Positions 55,301 to 64,000 of a stretch of 64,000 nucleotides of DNA are shown one piece after another. This DNA is from Alnus glutinosa (Eukaryota > Streptophyta > Magnoliopsida > Fagales > Betulaceae): the NCBI RefSeq assembly GCF_958979055.1, contig NC_084886.1, forward strand, positions 4,855,001-4,919,000, written 5' to 3'. The notes below the pieces were generated by a model. The model made no database searches. It had not been told where the DNA came from and saw only the letters and a program-made list of their open reading frames with translations. Numbering within the stretch: position 1 is the stretch's first letter; every line of letters starts with the position of its first letter. Both the position numbers and the translations under genes were made by a program.

Positions 55301-58300
55301 GCTTGTTCTCTGTTTGCATAAACATCAAATTTAAGTTTTTTTCTTTTGCCACTATGCTTGTTTTTTTTTTCACAAAATTGTTCTTAGAACCTGCAAAACT
55401 AAACATGTTGTCTGGCTGAAAAAAACACATTTTCTTTTCTTGAGAACAGAATCTTAACGGGGTCTTTGGAGATGCGGTTATCATTAACTTTAATTTAGAG
55501 TTGTGACTTTACTTTTCAGAATATTTGATGGAATCATATAATTTTTGGCTATTGATGGAACTATCCCTAAATTTGTCTTAAAAAATGAGTAACTGAAACT
55601 ACTTTTCGATAAATTTTGGTCTTTATCATATTATATCTACATGGATAGGAAAGTCTGTACATAAGTATGTAAGTATAAAGTTCTCTCAATGAATTACTAA
55701 TATGATGAAATACCTTTGTCCAAAATTTGTGCTAAATTGGCATAACGGTTTACTTCGCATTTTCTGAGGGTTCACAGACTTTCGGGTTTTCTTTTTCTTT
55801 CTTTTTCTTTTTGGCATAAAAATTTATGGCAGTGAAAGTTTATTGTTGTTTTGTTTTGGGTGGCTATTAAAATGCTGCTTATTATATAACTTGTAATATT
55901 TGTGATTTTCCTTTTATCTTTTTGTTTTTGGATGGGTTAATGTTTATTGTTACTCTATTATAATAGTAAAGAAGGAATATGGAAAATGCTGTTGACCCTT
56001 TATCAAGAACAGTGTTATCTTTTTTGTTAGGAGATCTGAAGGTCTGTTAATCAAGTCGTTACAACATATAATTTTATTCTATATATTATATTTGGTGGTC
56101 AGCATATTCACATGCCATGAAGCAGGCATAATCTTGTGACATAATTTATTAGCTACAATTTGTTTTGAGTATAGGAGTTCTTCAGATGCCTTGCTATTTG
56201 TCATACCGTACTCCCTGAGGGTGACGAAAACCCAGAAAAAATTACATATCAAGCTGCATCTCCAGATGAGTCTGCATTGGTTACTGCTGCAAAAAACTTT
56301 GGATTTTTCTTTTACAGGTTTGTACTTCCCATTCTCTCCCATAGCTTCTTGAAGAATGGATTATTTTTTGTTTCTTAAGTTTTCGGCCCTGGATACCTGT
56401 GTTGAATACCATAAAAGTGACAGCTGATTGATCTGACACCAGTGGTTTGTTAATCCTCTGCATATCCATTGGGGTAGTTGCACCTACTGCAAGATGGTCT
56501 TACTGAACTTTGAAATCTTTTCATTGAGTGATGAGGTTAAGTTGAGTGTCGGTCATAAGAAATAGTCTTAAACCTTAACGGATTATATTTTTACATATAA
56601 ACTCAACTTGGAATGTTAGAATAAGGCTTGCTGGTTCTTGTTCTAGTATGACTTCTCTAAGAGAGCTGCTATCATTCAAAAGTATACAGCTTGTTTTGAG
56701 GCTAATGTTTTTATCCATGTTTGAGGCTAATGGTATCTCATTCTCAGGCGTACACCTACAATGATATTTGTTCGTGAGTCTCATGTTGAGAAGATGGGTA
56801 ACATCCAAGATATGTCTTATGAGATTCTAAATGTCCTTGAGTTCAATAGGTGGATATACATCATTCTTTATTTTTTTTGTTATTTTTTTATTGTCATTTA
56901 TAAGTTTAGGATTGACCCTTTCTAATATCAATTGTAATCCATGTTTTGTAACTAGTACGAGGAAGCGTCAGTCTGTTGTATGTCGCTATCCAGATGGCCG
57001 GCTTGTATTGTACTGTAAGGTAATTGTTTTCTTGGGGCTAAATAGGATGGAATTTACTTGGCTGTTGGACAGTAGAATAACACATGGCAAGAAACCTACC
57101 TTTTACAGGGTGCTGATACTGTAATCTTTGAGAGATTGGCTGATGTAAATGCTGACTTAAAGAAAGTAACAAGGGAACACTTGGAGCAATTTGGATCCTC
57201 TGGATTACGTACACTTTGCCTGGCCTATAGGGATTTACATCCTGATATGTATGAAAGCTGGAATGTGAAATTCATCCAGGCTAAATCTTCTCTACGAGAT
57301 CGTGAGAAGAAGTTGGATGAGGTATATACTTTCAGATACATGTTGGTCAGGCGACCTGAAATGACGGCATTCTTTTGCTAAAGCAAGCATTTCTTATCTT
57401 TAATGTTGATGCATTTGAGATATTCAATTATTGCTTTAATGAAGGATGCTATGTTAATGTTCTGTTTTTGAATGATGCTGTTTTAGTGATTTTTGAGTTT
57501 TATACTGGATTAGAAATTATCAATTTCTGCAAAATGTGAATGGGGAAGAATGATGGAAAAGTATTTCTGTGGATATTGATGCATGTGATATTCTCTGGAG
57601 TACAATTTCTTACTTATTTCAAGTCATTGACACGCATAACGCAAAATCTGAACCAAGGGAAAATGTCACAAGAGTGATGTTTCCAACTCTTTATTTGTGG
57701 ATATTGATGTGCTGGAATTCATGAAATTTTGTTTGTATTGCTTTCGTCAAAGTGTTGTCTCCCCCCCCCCCCACAAACCCATTGGCACTTGTTTGGTATT
57801 TTTACACACTAATGCATGTGAAAGGCTGTGGACTCTTGATTTGGATAAGATATAGAATAATAGATCTCAAGAAGCTAACTAGCAAACACTGGATATATGA
57901 TTCAGGTATTGTATCACATATTTTTTAGCACCTTTGCTATAAATGGAAGCATGATTTTACAGTTCTTTTTCTTGTATAAAATTTTTTGTGAACATTGATA
58001 TTTTTTGGTTACTGTGTCACATTGATAAGTCTTTAATTTTGTGAATGAAGAGCTCTTACATGAACATGATATTAGTCCTTTTGCTTGTTCAGTTATTATC
58101 TTGTTTCTTAATTTGGTTTATCTTTTATTGTGATATAAATTAAGTAATTTGTGCAAAAAAAAAAATGTAAAATTTATGCAGGTGGCAGAACTCATAGAAA
58201 AGGATCTTATTTTAATTGGGTGCACTGCTATAGAAGACAAACTTCAAGAAGGAGTGCCAACTTGTATAGAGACTCTTTCTAGAGCTGGTATTAAGATTTG

Positions 58301-61300
58301 GGTACTGACTGGGGACAAGATGGAAACAGCAATAAACATAGCTTATGGTGGGTTGGTATAAAATGAGAGCTAGTACTCTCTCTCTCACTCTCTCTTAAAA
58401 TTCTAATTATTTGTTATTTCGACATTTGTGACCACAACAACTTATCTGCTCCGCAATAACTCATCTGCTGTAGCCTGCAACTTAATTAACAATGACATGA
58501 AGCAATTTATCATCAGTTCAGAAACTGATGCAATTAGAGAAGTTGAAGAGAGGGTAAGCGGCAATATTTTGCTAACGTGTTTTTACTTGTATGTAAATTG
58601 GAAAGGGATTATATTCAAATCATTTATTAGATAACATTAATTGAAATCCTTAGGGCGACCAAGTGGAAATTGCACGCTTTATCAAAGAAGAAGTCAAAGT
58701 ACAGTTGAAGAAGTGCCTCGAGAAAGCACAGGACTATCTTCAGACATTGTCTGGACCAAAATTAGCACTTGTAATAGATGGAAAGTGTCTGATGTATGCA
58801 TTAGACCCAAGTTTACGAGTGATGCTGCTAAACTTGAGCTTGAATTGCAGTTCAGTTGTTTGCTGCCGAGTTTCTCCTTTGCAGAAAGCACAGGTAGGTT
58901 CCGGATGTAACTTAAGTGAATTATTTGTTATTTGAGCACCAAATAGTGCATGAAATAGAGTTGTTAAGAAGCTTTCTGAATTTATGTTGACATAGATGTT
59001 TAAGTTTTGAGGGAGCTAATGATGCATTGCAGAATACTTGACATTGCTGTGCTTTGTTTCAGTGTCTATGAATATCTTCTTTGCTTGTGCTTGGCTTTGG
59101 TTTCTGTATGAAAATTTTGTGATTAGCAGTCCCCGGTATCTCATGTGATAAATGCAGTTATATCATGCAACTCTATCATAAGAAAATGAAAAGAAAAGTT
59201 CCATTCTTGGATATGTGGGTTTAAATTTTGATGTTCTTTTACTGTGTTATAAACTAAATTTGATTTGATTTACTCGATGTCCACATATTTGCTTTTAACA
59301 TGGAGCCCAAACCATGAGGGTTTGGGATCTTGGCCGTTGAACTCTCAGTATAACTTGAATTTGCACTACATCGCTCAAACAGTAGAATGCATTTTAATTG
59401 AAGGCCAACCCTGTTTTGTCCATGACCAATGTTGTGCAGTTCTGGGCTTCAAATATTGGTTCAACAGTGAGATTGGCTAAATTTTAGACAGTGTAGTCAC
59501 TTAAAAATTAAGAGGATATGGATTGGTTAATTAAGTTTTGAGCTTTAAACTTCAAGTCTCCATTTGTTTGGAGCATTTACTTCTAATATTGAGCATCTGA
59601 TGTGAAGTAAAAATAATGAGAAGAGAAGTATGTTTGGTTATGCAACAATGCTGATACTCTCAAGGACCATCACTAGAATGTTGAAGATTTACAACCAAAA
59701 CTGACCCCAAGAAAGGCAAGACTGAAAACCTAGCAGGTTTCAGTTGGGTTTAAGTGTATTAAATTCTGCATTTCTAAAGAAAAATAACTTGCTTTTGCTT
59801 AGGATATCTATATATATATATATATAAGAATATAGTAGTTGTTATGATACTAACCAAACAGTGCTTAGCAGGTGACAAGTCTGGTCAAAAAAGGTGCACA
59901 GAAAATTACCCTTAGTATTGGTGATGGTGCCAATGACGTTAGCATGATTCAAGCTGCTCATATTGGCATTGGAATAAGCGGGATGGAAGGGATGCAAGCA
60001 GTGATGGCTAGTGATTTTGCAATTGCCCAGTTTCGCTTCCTTACAGATTTGCTTCTTGTGCATGGACGGTGGTCTTATCTTAGGTTATGCAAGGTCTGAA
60101 TTTTTTCGTTAATTTCAAAACTTTATTAACATCTTTTTGTGTGGTTACAAAAAAAATACATGATAATTATTTATAAGATTGGTTTATTATTTATAAAAAA
60201 AAAACATACGTGATAATTTTTATAGTGCAGGTGGTGACATACTTCTTTTACAAGAATCTTACATTCACATTGACTCAATTTTGGTTCACCTTTCAAACTG
60301 GATATTCTGGTCAGAGATTCTACGACGACTGGTTTCAGTCATTGTACAATGTCATTTTTACAGCGCTGCCTGTGATCATTGTGGGGCTTTTTGATAAGGT
60401 AGTGCCTTTTTTCAGACTGCTTATGACTACAACTTTTTACTGAACTTTTATTGAAGCAAATGCCATTGGTTTGCTTCATCAATTTAGTTGGGAAAATATT
60501 TATCAGAAGGTGGCCCTAGTTGCACTGTCTGTTTTTATTAATTTTTAGGGAAATCTTTATTGAGTATTTCCTTATGTTCTTTGCCAGGATGTCAGTGCAT
60601 CCGTTTCTAAGAAGTACCCTCAACTGTATAGGGAAGGAATAAGAGATGTCTTTTTTAAATGGAGAGTTGTGGCGATATGGGCATTCTTTTCTGTCTACCA
60701 ATCTCTTATCTTCTTTCACTTTGTTACCACTTCCAGTCAAAGTGGTAAAAATCCATCAGGAAAGATGTTTGGTCTCTGGGATGTCAGCACGATGGCCTTC
60801 ACTTGTGTTGTAGTGACAGTCAACTTGCGACTTCTTATGATGTGTAATTCGATTACAAGATGGCATTACATAAGTGTTGGAGGAAGTATTTTAGCATGGT
60901 TTGTTTTCATTTTTATTTATTCAGGAATTATGACCCCAATGGATCGACAGGTGGGTCCTTTTTTTTTTTTTGGTATATTTTTTAGAACCCCCTTCAAATC
61001 GTTCTAAATGCTAATTTTTTTTTTCCACATTCATTGCAGGAGAATATTTATTTCACCATATATGTCTTGATGAGTACATTCTATTTTTACCTCACACTTC
61101 TTCTTGTTCCCATTGTTGCTCTTTTTGGTGACTTCATCTACCAAGGGTGAGAAATTAGTTTTCGAACTATTCCTTGGCTTTTATGTATGAAACAAGTTGC
61201 AAATCTTTTATGCATTATCAAGCTGCCCTATGCATGTTTTCATTGATCATATCAACAAGTTGGGGTTATTGGTTTTAGGCAGGGTCAGGTTCAACTGACC

Positions 61301-62302
61301 AAGCTTGTAGTAAGGCCATTTTTTATATGGCTCATATAGTGTGTTCTTTTGGAGCTTGGTAGCACACTACCCTTCTCCTATTCTTCTTGCTTTCGGAGCA
61401 ACACATTCTTGCTTTTGGAGCAAGGCAACACCCATGTCAGTATTCTGTTATGCTACCCAATAGAAGGACCCCGACATCATTTGCCTCAACTAATTTGCTG
61501 TCCTGCGGGGATTAGCCTTTCTCAGGCACCAAATATGGTTTAAGGGAGGATTGTATTTGTCCAAAATGAGCCAATGATGAAAGAGACAGGAATGTGTCTC
61601 CATGAATCAACTTAAGGTATTGGCGACTCTTAGTTTGGTTCATTTCCGTTCATCAATTGTGGTGAATGCTTATTCAACCTGCGCACTAGGTGTGGTCCTT
61701 TTGGTGAATTGCAAAGCTGGATCTCCTAATTAGATCGCCTGGTTTAAAATAACCAGAGTATTGTCGTTTGATCCACTAGATAGATATGTGATTACAGACG
61801 TTACATGCATATAGCATGGTGAAAGCTTCCACCCCATTTTGCACAGTGTTTGCGTTTCACATTGAATCCCTACTATAAATTAATAAATTTTTTATAAATA
61901 CTTGAACATCTTTCTTTTGATAGTAGACTCTGTGTTAAGTTTGATTTGTGTGTGTGTTGTCCCCATTAACATTGGGTTTATTTATTTGGATGTAGGGTTC
62001 AAAGATGGTTCTTCCCCTATGATTATCAGATTATTCAGGAAATTCACAAGCATGAGCTTGATAATTCCAGCCGGTTGGATTTGGATGAGGTTGGGAACCA
62101 GCTTACGCCAGCTGAGGCAAGGAGACATGCCATATCTCAACTCCCACAAGAGAGATCAAAACACACTGGCTTTGCTTTTGACTCACCAGGGTATGAGTCA
62201 TTTTTCGCTGCACAGCTTGGTGTCTTTGCCCCACAGAAGGCATGGGACGTTGCTCGGCGAGCCAGTATGAAATCACGGCCGAAGATACCCCTTAAGAAAT
62301 AG
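42683..62302 (+). CDS. ALA3: P4-type ATPase, phospholipid flippase ALA3
   Basis: 27 exons in phase, 1224 residues (Arabidopsis ALA3 about 1213). Exons: 42683-42859, 43865-43930, 45105-45166, 46402-46483, 46700-46810, 47885-47962, 48166-48262, 49131-49237, 50135-50200, 51139-51260, 51402-51486, 51590-51667, 51765-51881, 52157-52303, 52380-52484, 56175-56317, 56748-56849, 56956-57019, 57109-57321, 58182-58347, 58474-58553, 58654-58893, 59872-60093, 60231-60398, 60588-60950, 61040-61146, 61996-62302. Visible motifs: actuator loop DGET (197-200), PISL in membrane helix 4 (369-372), phosphorylated Asp423 in DKTGTLT, nucleotide-site KGAD (603-606), TGD (717-719), hinge GDGAND (853-858), then six C-terminal membrane helices. 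It moves aminophospholipids to the cytosolic leaflet, in Arabidopsis in the Golgi with an ALIS/CDC50 subunit, supporting vesicle budding. All catalytic motifs are intact. Intron 15 is 3.7 kb and carries LINE and tandem-repeat insertions. Confidence 0.97.
42959..42989. repeat. T31 homopolymer in ALA3 intron 1
   Basis: 31 uninterrupted T bases about 100 nt downstream of the exon 1 donor. Probably a length-variable mononucleotide repeat. Confidence 0.9.
45950..46150 (+). mobile_element. LINE 3' tail fragment in ALA3 intron 3
   Basis: A TG-rich stretch ending CCTGTATATACTTTC...CTTAGGGGCACTTTACGCTTTCTTTAATAAAA. The 'TACTTxxxGTGTACTTAGGGGCGCCTTACGCTTTTxAATAAA' motif recurs at 49330-49400 and 53845-53900, in the last case directly after a LINE ORF2 C terminus, which identifies the family. 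Heavily 5' truncated. Confidence 0.6.
46324..46361. repeat. T38 homopolymer in ALA3 intron 3
   Basis: 38 uninterrupted T bases ending 40 nt before the exon 4 acceptor (AG at 46400-46401). It may serve as an extended polypyrimidine tract for that acceptor. Confidence 0.9.
47398..47555. repeat. Local direct duplication in ALA3 intron 5
   Basis: A block of about 55 bp (AGCTTTAGGAGCTGGCCACT...GTGGTTGCTT, 47399-47450) is repeated at about 47502-47553 with a few mismatches, roughly 103 bp apart, with a T17 run between. In between, 'CAGCTGAAGGCGCC' does not recur. Likely a local segmental duplication. Confidence 0.85.
48433..49072. mobile_element. Non-autonomous hAT element, 640 bp, in ALA3 intron 7
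   Basis: Termini TAGGGGTGTAATTGAGCCGAG (left) and TAGGGCTATAAACGAACCGAG (right, reverse complement). A perfect 8 bp target duplication, CATTTATT, lies at 48425-48432 and 49073-49080. Subterminal DNA is packed with GAGCC/GAGCTT words in both directions. A GC-richer centre (48590-48860) contains a 69-residue frame without a known domain and may be captured DNA. It ends about 50 bp before the exon 8 acceptor. Confidence 0.93.
49320..49415 (+). mobile_element. LINE 3' tail fragment in ALA3 intron 8
   Basis: TTTCCTTGTGTATACTTCCAGTGTACTTAAAGGGGCGCCTTACGC, then TTTTTATAAAATTTCATTTACTTAT and a poly-A run. It matches the tail at 53840-53913 and that at 46080-46140. Extremely 5' truncated. Confidence 0.7.
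53380..53913 (+). pseudogene. 5'-truncated LINE: ORF2 C terminus (zf-RVT) plus 3' tail
   Basis: In ALA3 intron 15. Conceptual reading shows [20 protein letters not shown], a stop, then [10 protein letters not shown], followed by an open 106-residue frame (53513-53833) with WSAFFTLFG and [17 protein letters not shown]. This is the reverse-transcriptase-associated zinc-binding region (zf-RVT) and tail of plant L1-type LINE ORF2. At least one in-frame stop and an early lesion break it. After the stop comes the family tail (TATACTTCCGGTGTACTTAGGGGCGCCTTAC, AATAAGA) and poly-A at about 53907-53914. It shares the ALA3 strand and cannot be functional. Confidence 0.85.
54084..54381. repeat. Three-copy tandem repeat in ALA3 intron 15
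   Basis: Three copies of a block of about 75 bp (GGTTTAGGGTAAAGGTT...AATATATAGTTAGATAGATGGTTG) start near 54084, 54177 and 54297, separated by variable G-rich spacers (GGGAGGGAGG). Directly upstream are a short CA run (54036-54056) and a GGGA run. Confidence 0.85.
54490..54690 (+). mobile_element. Possible LINE 3' end in ALA3 intron 15
   Basis: A TG-rich stretch (GGCTTTGGCTGCTAGTTTTTGTG...GTGCTTGTGTTG), then TTTATTAATTCATTCTTATTCATTT and a poly-A run, in the style of a plant LINE 3' UTR. It differs from the GGGGCGCC family above. No coding domain remains. Confidence 0.35.
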
Positions 62303-63067
62303 CTCAAATTGATGTTATTGTACAAAATTTTTCATTTTGACGTTCGGCTTTAGAAATATTTGTTCATTTAGCTTGTGCCATATCTAGGTTAGGTAAGTTT
62401 TCCCATCCATTTTTTGTTCGACCCGGAAATCTGTTATTCTGCCGTCAAACTATACCGGGGTTTGCGACAGATGTACACATTTACATAATCTGACAAATAC
62501 AAATGAGCATTTTTAGCTGTGCAGGATGATCGGCTTTCCAGCCTAATGTCTATTGGTTGCAGTACTTTTTTTCTCATTTTGTTTTAGGCGGGCATGCTGT
62601 CATCTGTTGGCCAGTCCTTTTGGGCAGTTTCTCAGTTTCTCTCAACGAGATTTTGAAGAAACTTAGCATTTCCAAAACAACAATAACGCTTATTAACCAG
62701 TACGTTGCTTGAGGCTCGATAGAGTATATGCCTAAAGACTCATAAAATTTGTTTATAAATTATACATCTACTCTAGTGCTGTGATTGCATTGTTATTGAG
62801 TGAATTCGTGATCACCAAGATATAATGATACATGCCACAGTCATCAATATTTTTTTTTTTTTTTTTTTTTTTGTTCTATTCAATGCGGGAAGGGAGTCCC
62901 AGTCATCAATTTGTTTATGACGAATTGGAGAAATGCTCCATTTATATACGAACGATGTTTCGTAGACAAATTCCAGTATTCCCAATTAGGGGACTAAAAT
63001 TAATTCCAGAACTGATTGATGCGATATTGATCATACCAATATTTCTGCATCTCACGGCTTGTATAAC
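62303..63067. other. Downstream flank of ALA3
   Basis: Holds the ALA3 3' UTR (its early part, to about 62.5-62.6 kb) and then AT-rich DNA with a T22 run (about 62850-62871). A 97-residue frame at 62832-63125 runs through the T tract and has no domain. Nothing else seen. Confidence 0.5.
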
Positions 63068-64000
63068 TTTTTTTTTTTTTTTTTTTTTTTGTTTTGAAAC
63101 GGTAATACTTAAGTCATCTGATTAACAAAGTCAAAACATACAAAAAACTTGATCCCAAAAACTGGAATATAGGGACACAATCGTTCCCTAACAATGATAC
63201 TAGAAATACATTCCGGGCTTTCCTGTAACCAAATCTCCGCCAACTTGAAGTTTGCTACCTCCTTTGCCAGTACATGCGCTGCACTATTGCATTCTCGGTG
63301 AACATGGGCAAAATTGGCCATCCGGAATCCTTTGATTTCCTGGTTTATGCTTTCTATAAATTGGCCATTTTTCGATAAGTATGGAGGAGAGGAGGAGATT
63401 TCTGCAACAACCTGTGTTGAGTCCCCTTCAAAGATAGCATCTAGGAAACCCTCTGCTTTGCTAAATAGAACCGCCCAAAGGGCTGCCATTGCTTCAGCAG
63501 TCTTAGCATCCACAACTACGGATTTGAAACCACACTGTGCTCCAAGAATCTCACCCCTGCAGTCTCTAGCTACAACTCCCATGCCAATACAGCCCTCCTT
63601 AACATTGATTGCTGCATCCCAATTTATCTTAATAGTACCAGATGGAGGGGGTTGCCAGTTTTACCGTCTTTCTCTAGTGGGCAGATTATTACTTTCCACT
63701 GCCGTCAACTCCATACGATTACAACGCTTAAACTCCTCCAAAGTTGACTCAGCCCCTTTAAACACTTCCGCAGGATGCCGAAAAACCCCTTCAAAAATCA
63801 AAGCGTTTCTTCTTAGCCAAATTCTTCTAGCAGTAACAATGAGGAGCTCCACCTCTTCCTTGGAAAATCGGTACATGAATTCATCTGGTAACACAGCAAA
63901 AGAAAGATATGCAGAGCTACATTTCTGGAACCTTGACCCCACATTCCCCTACACATCCTGGGCTGCCGGGCATTACCAAAGAGCATGGATGACCGTTTCA
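63068..64000 (-). pseudogene. Decayed LINE ORF2 C terminus (zf-RVT tail plus RNase H domain), runs off the window
   Basis: Read on the minus strand from 64000: VIHALW, stop, CPAAQDV, stop, GNVGSRFQKCSSAY..., ARRIWLRRNALIFEG, then stop at 63663-63661, then in the same frame NWQPPPSGTIKINWDAA, GVVARDCRGEILGAQ, TAEAMAALWAVLFSKA, DAIFEGDSTQVV and VHRECNSAAHVLAKEVAN. The latter is an RNase H-like domain of the RVT_3 type (DAA, E of AEA, D of GDS, and H of VHRE). Three in-frame stops (TAA 63675-63673, TAG 63951-63949, TAA 63663-63661) in an otherwise continuous frame mark a pseudogene. The frame ends at 63109 and a poly-A tract (63090-63068 on the minus strand) closes the element. The 5' part lies outside the window. 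Confidence 0.9.

Overview
This window is nuclear DNA of a flowering plant, most likely a eudicot. The evidence is intron-rich genes whose products are plant families (a P4-ATPase of the ALA3 type, a bHLH79-type transcription factor, a DUF1336/EDR2-C protein, a plant extracellular LRR protein), AT-rich non-coding DNA, and many plant transposon types. The species cannot be told from the sequence. No bacterial or organellar genes were recognised.

Layout. An intronless secreted LRR gene (392-2362, +) faces, tail to tail, a nine-exon DUF1336 gene (2644-8354, -). A gene-poor 10.5 kb stretch follows, holding a young 2.4 kb non-autonomous LTR retrotransposon (14170-16568) with a large hairpin-forming tandem array. 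Next comes an uncharacterised coiled-coil gene (18850-24639, -) with at least 14 exons, one apparent U12-type AT-AC intron, one GC-AG intron and a hAT element in intron 4. The 9.4 kb from 24640 to 34002 has no recognised gene but is dense in small transposons: TRIM copies, a Mutator-like MITE, a hAT MITE and a tRNA-derived SINE, three of them with perfect target-site duplications. A six-exon bHLH79-like gene (34003-36312, +) lies tail to tail with a four-exon gene for a small acidic membrane protein, possibly SHW1-like (37849-40313, -). That gene is head to head with the 27-exon ALA3-type flippase (42683-62302, +), whose introns hold LINE tails, a hAT element and local duplications. The window ends in a decayed LINE ORF2 on the minus strand.

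All exon structures were built by hand from splice signals and frame continuity. In every gene the exon phases add up, except for the last short exon of the coiled-coil gene, which is tentative. The genes look like ordinary independent housekeeping or regulatory genes. I see no cluster and no clearly new multi-gene system. The most unusual signals are the AT-AC intron, the retrotransposon hairpin array, and an unexplained island at 30.17-30.76 kb.
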